DNA from: Vibrio penaeicida
GTDB taxonomy: Bacteria > Pseudomonadota > Gammaproteobacteria > Enterobacterales > Vibrionaceae
Assembly: GCF_030689305.1 (NCBI RefSeq)
Contig: NZ_JAUYVM010000028.1
Span: 1 to 41,508, forward strand
DNA length: 41,508 bases
Direction: 5' to 3'
The notes under the pieces were generated by a model, which saw only the letters and a list, made by a program, of their open reading frames with translations, did not search any database and was not told the origin of the DNA. Position 1 is the stretch's first letter, and every line of letters begins with the position of its first letter. Position numbers and translations under genes: made by a program. Positions 15,839 to 24,344 of this stretch are shown here, piece after piece.

Positions 15839-16504
15839 TTACGCTTGCTGCGTTTCCAGCTCAGGCTTTACAAACGTTAGCTTCTTCACAATGTAATTCA
15901 ACAGAACTCCGTACATCGGCACGAATAAACCTAAGCTAATAACTAACTTAAAGCCGTAATCCACCAGCGCTATTTCAGTCCAATGCTCTGCCATAAAAGG
16001 ATCGCTGCTTTGATAAAAAGCGATAGAGAAAAACGCGAGTGTATCCAAAGCATTACCAATAAGCGTCGAACAAGTTGGGGCAACCCACCATGCTTTCATT
16101 TGACGTAGGCGGTTAAATACATGCACATCCAAAATCTGGCCTAGCATGTATGCCATAAAGCTCGCGATGGCGATTCGAGCAACAAACAAATTAAACTCGG
16201 AAAGCTGCCCAAAACCTTGGAATTGACCTTCAAAGAAGACGACTGATAACAGGTAGGACACCGCTAATGCAGGCAACATAACAAGGAAAATGATTTTCCG
16301 AGCCAACGCAGCACCAAAAATTCGCACGGTCAAATCGGTTGCTAGGAAGATAAACGGAAACGTAAACGCGCCCCAAGTGGTATGAAAACCGAATATGGTA
16401 AAGGGTAGCTGAACCAAATAGTTGCTAGATGCAATGATGACCAGATGGAATAGAACCAAAAAGAAAAGGGCGTTGCGCTGCTGCGCAGGGGTAAAGTGAC
16501 TCAT
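15839..16504 (-). CDS. yhhQ: Queuosine-precursor transporter YhhQ
   Basis: From the ATG at 16504 the product has 221 residues, the same as E. coli YhhQ, with about six membrane segments. Family landmarks include SSNYLVQLPF near the N-terminus, FIFLATDLTVRIFG, the SFMAYMLGQILDVHVFNRLR stretch and STLIGNALDTLAFFSIAF. YhhQ imports 7-deazaguanine precursors (preQ0/preQ1) for tRNA queuosine. The AAAGGT ribosome site is 5 nt from this ATG. An earlier start would place the preQ1-type riboswitch inside the coding region and was rejected. It is a single-gene unit. Confidence 0.92.
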   Translation of the reverse strand: MSHFTPAQQRNALFFLVLFHLVIIASSNYLVQLPFTIFGFHTTWGAFTFPFIFLATDLTVRIFGAALARKIIFLVMLPALAVSYLLSVVFFEGQFQGFGQLSEFNLFVARIAIASFMAYMLGQILDVHVFNRLRQMKAWWVAPTCSTLIGNALDTLAFFSIAFYQSSDPFMAEHWTEIALVDYGFKLVISLGLFVPMYGVLLNYIVKKLTFVKPELETQQA

Positions 16505-16510
16505 ATTGTA

Positions 16511-16548
16511 CCTTTTTCGTTTTATTTGGGGGTGAGGGAACCCAAATC
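16511..16548 (-). ncRNA. Predicted preQ1-I riboswitch controlling yhhQ
   Basis: On the minus strand the stem TTTGGG/CCCAAA (16541-16546 with 16525-16530) encloses the loop TTCCCTCACC and is followed by the A-rich tail TAAAACGAAAAAGG. The loop CCT (16535-16537) can pair with AGG (16511-16513), giving an H-type pseudoknot. The GGTTC start, the A-rich tail and the size (about 36 nt) fit class I preQ1 aptamers. The AGG that closes the pseudoknot is the yhhQ ribosome site, so ligand binding should block translation of the importer. Confidence 0.75.
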
Positions 16549-16586
16549 GAAGCAAAATGCTTCATGACTGTGAATTAAGGGTGGGG

Positions 16587-16614
16587 ATTATACTGCAACT
16601 TGAAGGCGGTGCAA
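16587..16614 (-). promoter_or_regulatory. yhhQ promoter
   Basis: On the minus strand TTGCAC (16609-16614) and TATAAT (16587-16592) are 16 bp apart. Transcription would start at about 16580 and give a leader of about 75 nt containing the riboswitch. Confidence 0.7.
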
Positions 16615-16674
16615 TAGATGATTTATTAGGCAATCGTTTAACTGCAATAAACCAGAAAATCGGTTTAAATCGAG

Positions 16675-16690
16675 TGTTTCATGTGAAACA
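16675..16690. other. parS-like site, one mismatch
   Basis: TGTTTCATGTGAAACA differs from the ParB palindrome by one central base (C to T). It lies between yhhQ and the next gene. Two perfect sites at 34491 and 38124 in the same window support it as a weaker parS. Confidence 0.7.
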
Positions 16691-16745
16691 TTCAATACCT
16701 ATGCTCCCCTACGCAGTCTCAAATAGAATGATAGGAAACGTTGCA

Positions 16746-17072
16746 CTAAAGAATATTGAAACCTTTTTGGAATAGACCAGCAAGGTAATCGAGGTCTTCA
16801 CTGTTGTCTTCCTTAGAAAGAACTTCCAACCACAATGATTCACTGTAATGCTCTGCTCTTAAAAACAATTGGCACCCTTCAAAGTCGATGAGCCATGAAT
16901 GAATATCGGCATCCGATTGCTTTTCAAGCACATCAGCAGACAAGGTTTTTACTAGCGCCTCGCCAAGTTCAGGAAAAGAATCATAATCGAATCGCGGTGC
17001 TCGGATAATGATTCGACCCTGCTCTTTCTGATATTCCACCAAACCGTAATCTGTATTCATGTCATTAGTCAC
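16746..17072 (-). CDS. Small conserved protein, DUF3630-like
   Basis: This is a 108-residue, acidic, soluble protein with no signal peptide, membrane segment or Cys motif. Landmarks are SWLIDFEGCQLFLRAEHYSESLWLEVLS and the C-terminal LDYLAGLFQKGF. It resembles the DUF3630 family as I remember it, whose function is not established. It lies 60 bp downstream of recQ in the same direction, so it may be co-transcribed with recQ. An AGAAG site precedes the ATG. Confidence 0.7.
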   Translation of the reverse strand: MTNDMNTDYGLVEYQKEQGRIIIRAPRFDYDSFPELGEALVKTLSADVLEKQSDADIHSWLIDFEGCQLFLRAEHYSESLWLEVLSKEDNSEDLDYLAGLFQKGFNIL

Positions 17073-17131
17073 TTCTTGTTTACCCGCGAGAACCTTGTTT
17101 TACATCCACTTGATGTTCGCTATTACTTTTA

Positions 17132-18970
17132 TTAGCTACCGTTAGTCAGATGTTCTTGAATCAAATCCAAAAATGGATCGGCGTACTTCTCCAGTTTTCT
17201 TTGACCAACACCATTCACCGCCAGCATTTCACCATAAGAAGTTGGCAGAATATCCGCCATGTCTATTAAGGTGGCATCACTGAAAACAACGTATGGTGGT
17301 AAGCCGTCTTCGTCAGCAATGGACTTACGCAGCTTGCGTAGTTTGGCAAACAGCTTTTTATCGTAATGCTTGTTCACCATCTTGTCCGATTTCGCTGTAC
17401 GAGCCGCCGTATCCAGCCTTGGCACCGCGAGTTCTAGCGATTGTTCACCACGTAGAACGGGACGAGCCTCTTCGGTAAGCTGCAAAGTTGAGTTACGGGT
17501 AATGTTTTGAGTAAGCAACCCTTTGTGAATAAGCTGCCTAATGATACTCACCCAGTAGTCGTGGCTGTGTTCACGTCCAATCCCATACGTCGAAAGCTTA
17601 TCGTGACCATTTTCGCGTACACGAATGTTTTGCATACCGCGCAGTACTTCAACCACGTACCCCATACCAAAACCTTGATTAACACGATATACGCAAGATA
17701 GGGCTTTCTGCGCTGATTCAATGCCATCAAAATGTTTAGGTGGATCAAGGCATATATCACAGTTACCACATGGCTTTTCGCTGTATTCACCAAAATAGTT
17801 AAGCAATACCTGACGGCGGCATGTTTGCGCTTCAGCAAACGCGCTCATGGCATTGAGCTTGTGAGATTCAACCTGCTTCTGAGGACCGTCGTCTTTCTCA
17901 TCCAACATCCGACGTAACCAGTTAATATCCGCTGGATCGTAAAGCATCATTGCTTCCGCAGGTAATCCATCCCGCCCTGCCCGACCGGTTTCCTGATAAT
18001 AGGATTCGATGTTTCGCGGAATATCAAAGTGCAACACAAAGCGAACGTTGGGTTTATTGATGCCCATTCCGAATGCCACGGTTGCGACAACGACCTGAAT
18101 GTCATCTTTCTGGAATGCGTCTTGTACGTAGGCGCGCTCATCAGCATCCATACCCGCATGATAACCGGCAGCGCGAATGTGGTTGTTGCACAGCTTTTCC
18201 GTCAGCATTTCGACTTTCTTTCGGCTACCGCAATAGATAACCCCACACTGACCTTGCTGTGTGGCAAGGAAGCGAATGACTTGCGATACGGGTTTGTGCT
18301 TTTCCGTCAATGTATAACGAATATTAGGGCGGTCAAAGCTGCCAAGGTATTCGAGCGGCTCGTCAAGTTGAAGCCGAGAAATGATGTCTTTGCGGGTGGC
18401 TTCATCCGCTGTCGCCGTCAGAGCCATGATCGGCGCATAAGGAAAACGCTGCTTAAGCTCCCCCAACGCAGCGTATTCTCGGCGGAAATCGTGTCCCCAC
18501 TGGGAAATACAGTGCGCTTCATCGACCGCGATCATCGAAAGCTTTAAATGTTCGAGCCTTTCTAGAAAATCCCGTGTCAGGACACGTTCTGGTGAGACAT
18601 ACACTAGCTTCAACTGACCAGAGTTCATTCGGTTATACACGCTGATCAGCGTATCGCGCTCCATAGAGGAATTGATACACTCGGCCGCGACACCGTTGGC
18701 TTTGAGCTGGTCAACTTGATCTTTCATCAGGGAAATCAAAGGCGACACCACCAGCGTCACCCCTTCTTTTACCAATGCAGGGATTTGGTAACACAGAGAT
18801 TTTCCGCCACCCGTTGGCATGATCACCAAACTGTCTTTGCCATCGAGCACCGAATCGATGACTTCTTCCTGACCAACTCTAAATGACTGGTAACCGAAAA
18901 CATCATTCAATACCTTGATGGCACTGTTGGTTTCTGGATCTATCGGCTGAGCTAGAGCGGAGTCGGACAT
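17132..18970 (-). CDS. recQ: ATP-dependent DNA helicase RecQ
   Basis: RecQ unwinds DNA 3' to 5' in RecF-pathway recombination and fork repair. From the ATG at 18970 it has 612 residues (E. coli 609). In order it has motif 0 FGYQSFRVGQEEVI, Walker A MPTGGGKSLCYQ (K57), VDEAHCISQWGHDFR, the second helicase domain ending QETGRAGRDG, the zinc-binding Cys set CRRQVLLNYFGEY...CGNCDIC, the winged helix, and a C-terminal HRDC domain (about 530-605). A TTG 33 nt upstream was rejected because the family begins near the ATG. Confidence 0.96.
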   Translation of the reverse strand: MSDSALAQPIDPETNSAIKVLNDVFGYQSFRVGQEEVIDSVLDGKDSLVIMPTGGGKSLCYQIPALVKEGVTLVVSPLISLMKDQVDQLKANGVAAECINSSMERDTLISVYNRMNSGQLKLVYVSPERVLTRDFLERLEHLKLSMIAVDEAHCISQWGHDFRREYAALGELKQRFPYAPIMALTATADEATRKDIISRLQLDEPLEYLGSFDRPNIRYTLTEKHKPVSQVIRFLATQQGQCGVIYCGSRKKVEMLTEKLCNNHIRAAGYHAGMDADERAYVQDAFQKDDIQVVVATVAFGMGINKPNVRFVLHFDIPRNIESYYQETGRAGRDGLPAEAMMLYDPADINWLRRMLDEKDDGPQKQVESHKLNAMSAFAEAQTCRRQVLLNYFGEYSEKPCGNCDICLDPPKHFDGIESAQKALSCVYRVNQGFGMGYVVEVLRGMQNIRVRENGHDKLSTYGIGREHSHDYWVSIIRQLIHKGLLTQNITRNSTLQLTEEARPVLRGEQSLELAVPRLDTAARTAKSDKMVNKHYDKKLFAKLRKLRKSIADEDGLPPYVVFSDATLIDMADILPTSYGEMLAVNGVGQRKLEKYADPFLDLIQEHLTNGS

Positions 18971-19187
18971 TCGGTTCTCTGAGGGACAATTGGATTGCGG
19001 CAAAGCGTCATATTGTAGAGCGCTTTAACGGTTAATTAAACTTAAATTAACCTTTGCTGGAGATAATTCTGTGCGCAGAAAATATCCCTAAAGGACAATT
19101 AAATTGCTAGGGCATTAACAAGGCTATCGATATACTGTGTTTTTCCTCTAAATGTAACGTTCTGTTACGGAAACGTGAAAGATAAGA
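18971..19187. other. Divergent recQ/rarD intergenic region
   Basis: This 217-bp gap holds three short inverted repeats: GGTTAATT/AATTAACC (19030-19052), TTCTG/CAGAA around TGCG (about 19066-19079) and GTAAC/GTTAC (about 19152-19166). I could not fix promoters or assign regulators. Confidence 0.4.
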
Positions 19188-20081
19188 ATGACGGAAGAGC
19201 AACAAAGGTCACGCCAAGGCGGCATATTAGCTGTACTTGCCTATACCATGTGGGGCATTGCACCCATCTACTTTAAAGCACTCGATAATGTCCCTGCTTT
19301 GGAAATCCTAAGCCACAGGGTAATTTGGTCGTTTGTGTTTTTAGCGATATTGCTGCACATAGGAAGAAGTTGGCATTCTGTCGTCACTGTACTTAAAAAT
19401 AGAAAGCGTTTGGGTTTACTTGCCCTGACAGGGGTTCTGGTCGGTGTTAACTGGTTAATTTTTATCTGGGCGGTCAATGCGGATCACATGCTGGATGCCA
19501 GCTTAGGGTATTACATTAACCCTCTTCTTAACGTTCTTATGGGAATGATCTTTCTTGGAGAGCGCCTAAGAAAGCTACAATGGTTTGCCGTCTCACTCGC
19601 CACAATTGGTGTGATCGTTCAGCTCGTGGTCTTTGGTTCTGTTCCCGTCGTCGCCATTGCGCTTGCCTTTAGTTTTGGTTTTTACGGCTTACTTAGAAAG
19701 AAAATCAATATGGAAGCGCAAACTGGTCTGTTTATTGAAACCATGGTGATGCTTCCTGCCGCCGCTATCTATGTCCTATTCATTGCAGACAGTGCAACAT
19801 CAGATTTGAGCAGCAATACATTAACACTAAATCTTCTGTTGTTGGCTGCTGGCGTAGTCACCACTCTCCCCCTTCTATGCTTTACGGGAGCAGCGACCCG
19901 CATCAAGCTCTCGACATTGGGCTTTTTTCAATATATTGGTCCAAGCTTAATGTTCCTTCTAGCCGTATTGGTATACGGAGAAGCATTTACACTCGATAAA
20001 GCCGTCACCTTTGGCTTTATATGGAGTTCTTTGGTGGTATTCAGTTTCGACGGAATTCGAAATGGTCGGAAAAAACACTAA
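19188..20081 (+). CDS. rarD: RarD-type EamA/DMT-family transporter
   Basis: This 297-residue inner-membrane protein has about ten hydrophobic segments in two EamA-type repeats. It starts QGGILAVLAYTMWGIAPIYFK and contains VGVNWLIFIWAVNADHMLDASLGYYINPLLNV, the RarD signature, and FFQYIGPSLMFLLAV near the end. RarD is named for chloramphenicol sensitivity in E. coli; its natural substrate is not settled. It is divergent from recQ and followed at about 90 bp by an AraC regulator that may be a separate unit. Confidence 0.9.
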   Translation: MTEEQQRSRQGGILAVLAYTMWGIAPIYFKALDNVPALEILSHRVIWSFVFLAILLHIGRSWHSVVTVLKNRKRLGLLALTGVLVGVNWLIFIWAVNADHMLDASLGYYINPLLNVLMGMIFLGERLRKLQWFAVSLATIGVIVQLVVFGSVPVVAIALAFSFGFYGLLRKKINMEAQTGLFIETMVMLPAAAIYVLFIADSATSDLSSNTLTLNLLLLAAGVVTTLPLLCFTGAATRIKLSTLGFFQYIGPSLMFLLAVLVYGEAFTLDKAVTFGFIWSSLVVFSFDGIRNGRKKH

Positions 20082-20175
20082 CTGTCCGTTTTTTACAAGA
20101 CAACAATACGCTGGTTATGCTTTAGTGTAGATAAAGCAACCAGCTATTTTGTATTCTATTGAACCGACTTAAGTG

Positions 20176-20976
20176 ATGGACAACGTTAAATACTCTCTAT
20201 CTAGTGATCCGAGTATCCAACTGATAGACGCCAATTATAAAAAGTTTGCCTTTTCTCGCCATTACCACCTCGACTTTCATATCGGGTTGATTCAGCGCGG
20301 TGTTCAAAACTTTAACCATTCAGGTAGCCGTCATCAAGTTGGTCAAGGGCAGATTATTGTCATGCCTCCAGATGAAATGCATGACGGTCATTCAGAGTTG
20401 CAAAGTGGCTATCAAGTGAAAGTGTTTTCGGTGAAACCAGAATGGTTTACAGATCAACTGGATCTGGGCAATAAACAAGCAATGACACACTTTACTCAGT
20501 TGATCATTAGCGATCCTACACTTTTCCACCAATTATCCCTCCTTCACGCACAACTTATGCACAATAGAGTCTGCCAGCTTGCGCAAGATTGTTTGCCTTT
20601 CGAAGGTTTCGGCAGCATGTTGGATCGATATGGAAGCCTAAAGCCTGGAGTTGCTTTGCCTTTAGGCAAGACAACGATTCAATCTCTGCGTGAATACTTG
20701 ATGGGGAACCTTGATCAGCCCATACGATTAAAGGCTTTGGCCGATATGTGTGAACTAACACCTTCTCAATTCCAGCGCCACTTCAAAGCCAGTATGGGAA
20801 TAACACCTTACGCTTGGTTAATGAGGTTGAGAATGGAACAAGCACTTAGCTTACTGTTGCATGGGGTCAATAGCATCAATGTCGCCATACAAGTTGGGTT
20901 TTACGATCAAGCCCACTTCATCAAAGCCTTTAAAACTACCTATGCCATGACACCCAGTCAAGTTCAGTGTCACTAA
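20176..20976 (+). CDS. AraC-family regulator with N-terminal cupin domain
   Basis: The product has about 266 residues. The N-terminal half is a small cupin sensor (FSRHYHLDFHIGLIQRG...GQGQIIVMPPDEMHDGH). The C-terminal 100 residues are two AraC helix-turn-helix units (IRLKALADMCELTPSQFQRHFKASMGITPYAWL and NSINVAIQVGFYDQAHFIKAFKTTYAMTPSQ). The ATG at 20176 was preferred to the GTG one codon earlier. The next gene, a LysE exporter 63 bp downstream, is its probable target, since such pairs are common. Confidence 0.9.
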   Translation: MDNVKYSLSSDPSIQLIDANYKKFAFSRHYHLDFHIGLIQRGVQNFNHSGSRHQVGQGQIIVMPPDEMHDGHSELQSGYQVKVFSVKPEWFTDQLDLGNKQAMTHFTQLIISDPTLFHQLSLLHAQLMHNRVCQLAQDCLPFEGFGSMLDRYGSLKPGVALPLGKTTIQSLREYLMGNLDQPIRLKALADMCELTPSQFQRHFKASMGITPYAWLMRLRMEQALSLLLHGVNSINVAIQVGFYDQAHFIKAFKTTYAMTPSQVQCH

Positions 20977-21039
20977 TTTACAAGACCTCTTGGTATCCAT
21001 TTATGATAATGGCGTTCTTTGCACTCTAGAGTCTGTTAG

Positions 21040-21705
21040 ATGAATGAAACTACCCTATTGCTCACCCTTGCAACGGTCCATTTTATAGCGCTTTTGAGCC
21101 CAGGACCTGATTTTGCACTTGTGGTTCAAAATGCCAGCCGACATGGTAGGCAAACTGGCGTCTACATTGCATTTGGGCTTTCCGTTGGCATTCTATTGCA
21201 CTCGATCTTCAGCCTAACCGGCGTTAGTTACCTTGTTCACCAGCACCCTTCTGTCTTTCAACTGTTGCAAGTCGCAGGGGGTAGTTACCTACTGTATCTA
21301 GGCTTGGGCGCACTTCGATTTGTCTTTCAATATAGGAATCAAGCTATATCCCAAGATACCTCGACACCCAATATGGTGCTAAGTAATCGTAAACAAGCCT
21401 TTTTACGCGGATTTATCACTAATATTTTAAATCCGAAAGCGTTGGTCTTCTTTGTTAGTCTTATGTCTTCACTTATCCCTGCTAGTATGTCATTAAGCGG
21501 AAAAAGCGCAGCGCTTCTTATCTTATGGAGCCTTTCCTTTGCTTGGTTTTCGGCGCTCGCATGGATGCTTTCTACGGCTCGTTTTCAAACAAAATTGAAA
21601 CGCATGTCGCTATACATTGATGGATTATGTGGGCTGATATTTACAGGAATTGGACTCAGTATTTTGTATCAAGTTTTGAGTAACGTATTCACTTCTGGAA
21701 TTTAG
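21040..21705 (+). CDS. LysE/RhtB-family amino-acid exporter
   Basis: This 221-residue membrane protein has about six hydrophobic segments. The family signature is LLSPGPDFALVVQNASRHGRQTGVYIAFGLSVG (about 19-51), followed by AGGSYLLYLGLGALRF and the FLRGFITNILNPKALVFFVSL motif of RhtB-type exporters. It would export an amino acid or a related metabolite. It lies just downstream of the AraC-type gene in the same direction. The substrate cannot be assigned. Confidence 0.88.
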   Translation: MNETTLLLTLATVHFIALLSPGPDFALVVQNASRHGRQTGVYIAFGLSVGILLHSIFSLTGVSYLVHQHPSVFQLLQVAGGSYLLYLGLGALRFVFQYRNQAISQDTSTPNMVLSNRKQAFLRGFITNILNPKALVFFVSLMSSLIPASMSLSGKSAALLILWSLSFAWFSALAWMLSTARFQTKLKRMSLYIDGLCGLIFTGIGLSILYQVLSNVFTSGI

Positions 21706-21804
21706 GCGTAGCAAATCTGGTACATTGCTTACAAAAGCATCTCCCTTGTATAGACCGAGTTCCGTTGTCCTGACAGGCTGAAGATCCAACAAAAGGAGAA
21801 GCTT

Positions 21805-23562
21805 ATGTCATGGAAAACAACTCTCACACAAATGACGTCCTGCTCACTCTTGCTTGTCAGTTCCTTTGGCTTTGCAAATCAGGCAGCAGATGGCGTTGCA
21901 CCGGAAGAAAGTACCGGGCTTGAAAACAAAACGCTAACCACAGCTAAGAAATGGATGGTTACCGCTGCAAATCCAATTGCCACGCAAGCAGGAGCGGATA
22001 TTCTTGCTGCTGGCGGCAATGCCATCGACGCAATGGTGACGGTTCAACTCATTCTCGGACTTGTAGAACCCCAATCCTCTGGCATAGGTGGCGGGGCTTT
22101 TCTCGTGTACTGGGATGCCAAAGGCAATCGCCTTACGACCGTTGATGGCAGAGAAACTGCTCCTTTAGCGGCAACCCCGACTCTATTTCAAGATGAACAA
22201 GGCAAACCACTCAAGTTTTATGATGCTGTTGTCGGTGGTCGCTCTGTTGGCACCCCTGGAACCGTTAAATTGTTGTGGGATACCCATCAGCAACATGGAA
22301 AGTTATCGTGGAAGCAAGTCGTTCAGCCTGCAATCGACCTAGCGCGAAAAGGATTTGCGATCAGCCCTCGCCTTGCTGGCTTGATAGCAAAAGATAAAGA
22401 ACGTTTAAGCCGATTTGATTCAACAAAGGCGTATTTCTTTAATGCCGACGGCACACCGAAAACCGAAGGTACAATACTTAAGAACCCACAATACGCAGAT
22501 ACCCTAGCTCAAATTGCGAACAATGGGGCGAACGCCTTTTATTCCGGCAACATTGCAAAAGACATTGTAGAAACCGTGCAAAGCGCACCAGGCAACCCAG
22601 GGGTACTTGGCTTACAGGATTTTGCAAATTACCGCACAAAAGAGCGCGTGCCCGTCTGTGCTCCCTATCAGTCTTATGACATATGCGGTATGGGTCCCCC
22701 AAGCTCTGGCGCATTAACCGTGGGGCAAATCCTCTCTATCACTGAAAAATTTGATTTGAAAAAGCTCGGTGCTGACAACCCAACCAGCTGGCAGATCATT
22801 TCCGACGCTTCTCGTCTCGCTTTTGCGGATCGTGGTCGCTATATGGCTGACAGTGATTACGTACCAATGCCGACTCAAGGGCTACTGGACTCTGGCTACA
22901 TTGCCGAACGAGCTAAGTTAATTACTCCAAACAAAGCACTAGAGAGTGTCAGCGCGGGTTCGCCTCCATGGAGTCATGCCATGCGTTTAGCTGATGATGA
23001 ATCCATTGAACTGCCCTCCACCAGCCACTTTAATGTCGTGGACTCGGAAGGTAACGTTGTCTCAATAACCACAACCATAGAAAACGCTTTTGGATCGCGC
23101 TTAATGGTTCGTGGCTTTTTACTCAACAATGAATTAACGGATTTTTCTTTCAAAACGCACAAAGACGGAGCTCCCATCGCAAACCGACTTGAGCCAGGAA
23201 AACGTCCTCGCTCTTCAATGTCGCCGACCATCATCATGCAAGATGGTAAACCTTATATGGCGATCGGTTCGCCAGGGGGAAGCCGTATCATTGGTTACGT
23301 GGCTCAATCCATCATCGCGCATTTACAGTGGGGAATGGATATTCAACAAGCCATCAATCAACCTCATTTGGTCAACCGATTCGGAACGTTGGATATCGAG
23401 AAAGGCACCGCAGCCGAGTCCATGCAGTCGCCGCTTGAAGGTATGGGGCATAAGGTAAACATTCGCGATCTCAATTCCGGACTGCATGCCATTCGACTCA
23501 CCAAAGACGGCTTAGAAGGTGCTGCTGACCCGCGCCGTGAAGGTGCAGCTATTGGTGAATAG
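21805..23562 (+). CDS. ggt: Periplasmic gamma-glutamyltranspeptidase
   Basis: Ggt cleaves or transfers the gamma-glutamyl group of glutathione and related peptides. The proenzyme has 585 residues with a signal peptide (1-24, ending SSFGFA). Family landmarks include AGGNAIDAMV (about 69-78), VEPQSSGIGGGAFLVYWD, GMGPPSSGALTVGQIL, and the self-cleavage site at STSHFNVVD, where T406 aligns with the catalytic Thr391 of E. coli. The oxyanion GSPGGSRI is also present. The ATG has an AAAAGGAG site. It is a single-gene unit. Confidence 0.95.
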   Translation: MSWKTTLTQMTSCSLLLVSSFGFANQAADGVAPEESTGLENKTLTTAKKWMVTAANPIATQAGADILAAGGNAIDAMVTVQLILGLVEPQSSGIGGGAFLVYWDAKGNRLTTVDGRETAPLAATPTLFQDEQGKPLKFYDAVVGGRSVGTPGTVKLLWDTHQQHGKLSWKQVVQPAIDLARKGFAISPRLAGLIAKDKERLSRFDSTKAYFFNADGTPKTEGTILKNPQYADTLAQIANNGANAFYSGNIAKDIVETVQSAPGNPGVLGLQDFANYRTKERVPVCAPYQSYDICGMGPPSSGALTVGQILSITEKFDLKKLGADNPTSWQIISDASRLAFADRGRYMADSDYVPMPTQGLLDSGYIAERAKLITPNKALESVSAGSPPWSHAMRLADDESIELPSTSHFNVVDSEGNVVSITTTIENAFGSRLMVRGFLLNNELTDFSFKTHKDGAPIANRLEPGKRPRSSMSPTIIMQDGKPYMAIGSPGGSRIIGYVAQSIIAHLQWGMDIQQAINQPHLVNRFGTLDIEKGTAAESMQSPLEGMGHKVNIRDLNSGLHAIRLTKDGLEGAADPRREGAAIGE

Positions 23563-23584
23563 CCGAATCTAGACGTTGTGCCAA

Positions 23585-23614
23585 CGCCCTTGTGAGATAT
23601 CTCTTACAAGGGCG
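23585..23614. promoter_or_regulatory. VarA/GacA-type activator box inside a strong inverted repeat
   Basis: TGTGAG-N6-CTTACA (23591-23608) matches the GacA/UvrY/VarA box (TGTAAG-N6-CTTACA) except for one base. It sits inside a 13-bp inverted repeat, CGCCCTTGTGAGA/TCTTACAAGGGCG. It is about 160 bp upstream of the expected csrB start, the usual place for such boxes. The repeat lies 23 bp after the ggt stop but has no T-run, so its use as a ggt terminator is less likely. Confidence 0.72.
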
Positions 23615-23732
23615 TAAGTGAACGCGGTTTCATTTATATCAACAAGAGAAGAAAATGAACCTAAGGTACTGATATAAAACAAATCATGTGATATTGACGC
23701 TTATTTAAGCAGAGGTTTTTTCTGCCCGTATA

Positions 23733-23760
23733 TTGAGGAAAATCCTCAATCTCTTAATAT
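23733..23760 (+). promoter_or_regulatory. Probable csrB promoter
   Basis: TTGAGG (23733-23738) and TAATAT (23755-23760) are 16 bp apart. The start would fall near 23766, at the left arm of the first RNA hairpin (CCTGT...ACAGG). Confidence 0.55.
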
Positions 23761-23763
23761 TAA

Positions 23764-24178
23764 CCCTGTCGGAAGGATGCTGACACGGAACAGGAAAAGC
23801 CAAGGATTTGGTTATCTTCAGGATGAAGATTTGATTATTTAGGATGAATAATCAGCATGGAGCAATAAAGGACATTGAACGGACTCAATCGTTATCAGGA
23901 AGATAGCGTAAGGAAGACAATGGACACCTCTAGGATGAGGTAAGGAACAAACATCAGGATGATGTAAAGGACACCGCTCAAGGAACAAGTGAGCACGCTA
24001 ACGAGGAACGTTGGCTGATCAGGATAAGATCATGGACACCGCTAGGATGGCGATGAAAAGGATTATGCTGAAGGATTCAGTATTGCTATCAAGGATTTGA
24101 TGCATGGAGCAACTTTAGTAGCCGGATTGCTGCGAGTAAGATTGTAACCCCGAAGGGCATTGCTCTCGGGGTTTTTCT
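23764..24178 (+). ncRNA. csrB: CsrB-family small RNA, antagonist of CsrA
   Basis: The transcript of about 415 nt contains 27 GGA triplets by my count, many in hairpin loops of the AGGATG kind with short flanking repeats (CATC-AGGAT-GATG, CCTCT-AGGATG-AGG, TCTTC-AGGAT-GAAGA). Its 3' part (GGAGCAACTTTAGTAGCC then GGATTGCTGCGAG) closely resembles the end of E. coli CsrB. It binds many CsrA dimers and so frees CsrA's mRNA targets. No open reading frame of note lies in it. The upstream VarA/GacA box fits the known control of these RNAs. Vibrios carry several such RNAs; which paralogue this is cannot be told. Confidence 0.93.
24148..24178 (+). terminator. csrB terminator
   Basis: The stem CCCCGA/TCGGGG has a 12-nt loop and is followed by TTTTTCTTT. 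Confidence 0.9.
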
Positions 24179-24297
24179 TTATCTGTACATAAGTAACCTC
24201 AGCTTTGGATAAGTAATATTTCAACCTAACGGTTTTGCCATCTGCGCCGCTAATCAGTGATAAAGCTAATCAACGACAAAGCTAGCCTGTGATGAGA

Positions 24298-24324
24298 CAA
24301 AAAAAGCCCGCTTACGCAGGCTTT
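24298..24324 (-). terminator. uvrD terminator
   Basis: On the minus strand AAAGCCTGC/GCGGGCTTT with a TTTTTTT tail lies 20 bp after the uvrD stop. The bases between 24180 and 24298 show nothing else recognisable. Confidence 0.8.
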
Positions 24325-24344
24325 GATTCCATTCATTGTAGCGG

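Noticed and set aside
16505..16555. N-terminal extension of yhhQ starting upstream
   Set aside because: It would translate the riboswitch, lacks a ribosome site and exceeds the family length.
18029..18547. 172-residue open frame opposite recQ
   Set aside because: No recognisable domain; lies wholly within the conserved recQ helicase core.
19030..19166. Three small inverted repeats in the recQ/rarD gap as operators
   Set aside because: Short, A/T-rich and different from one another; no regulator can be proposed.
23729..23735. TATATT as the csrB -10 element
   Set aside because: No -35 at the right distance, and the TTGAGG/TAATAT pair places the start at the first CsrB-like hairpin.
23764..24178. 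Regularly spaced GGA repeats as a CRISPR-like or tandem repeat array
   Set aside because: Repeats are short, irregular and sit in hairpin loops; the 3' part matches CsrB.
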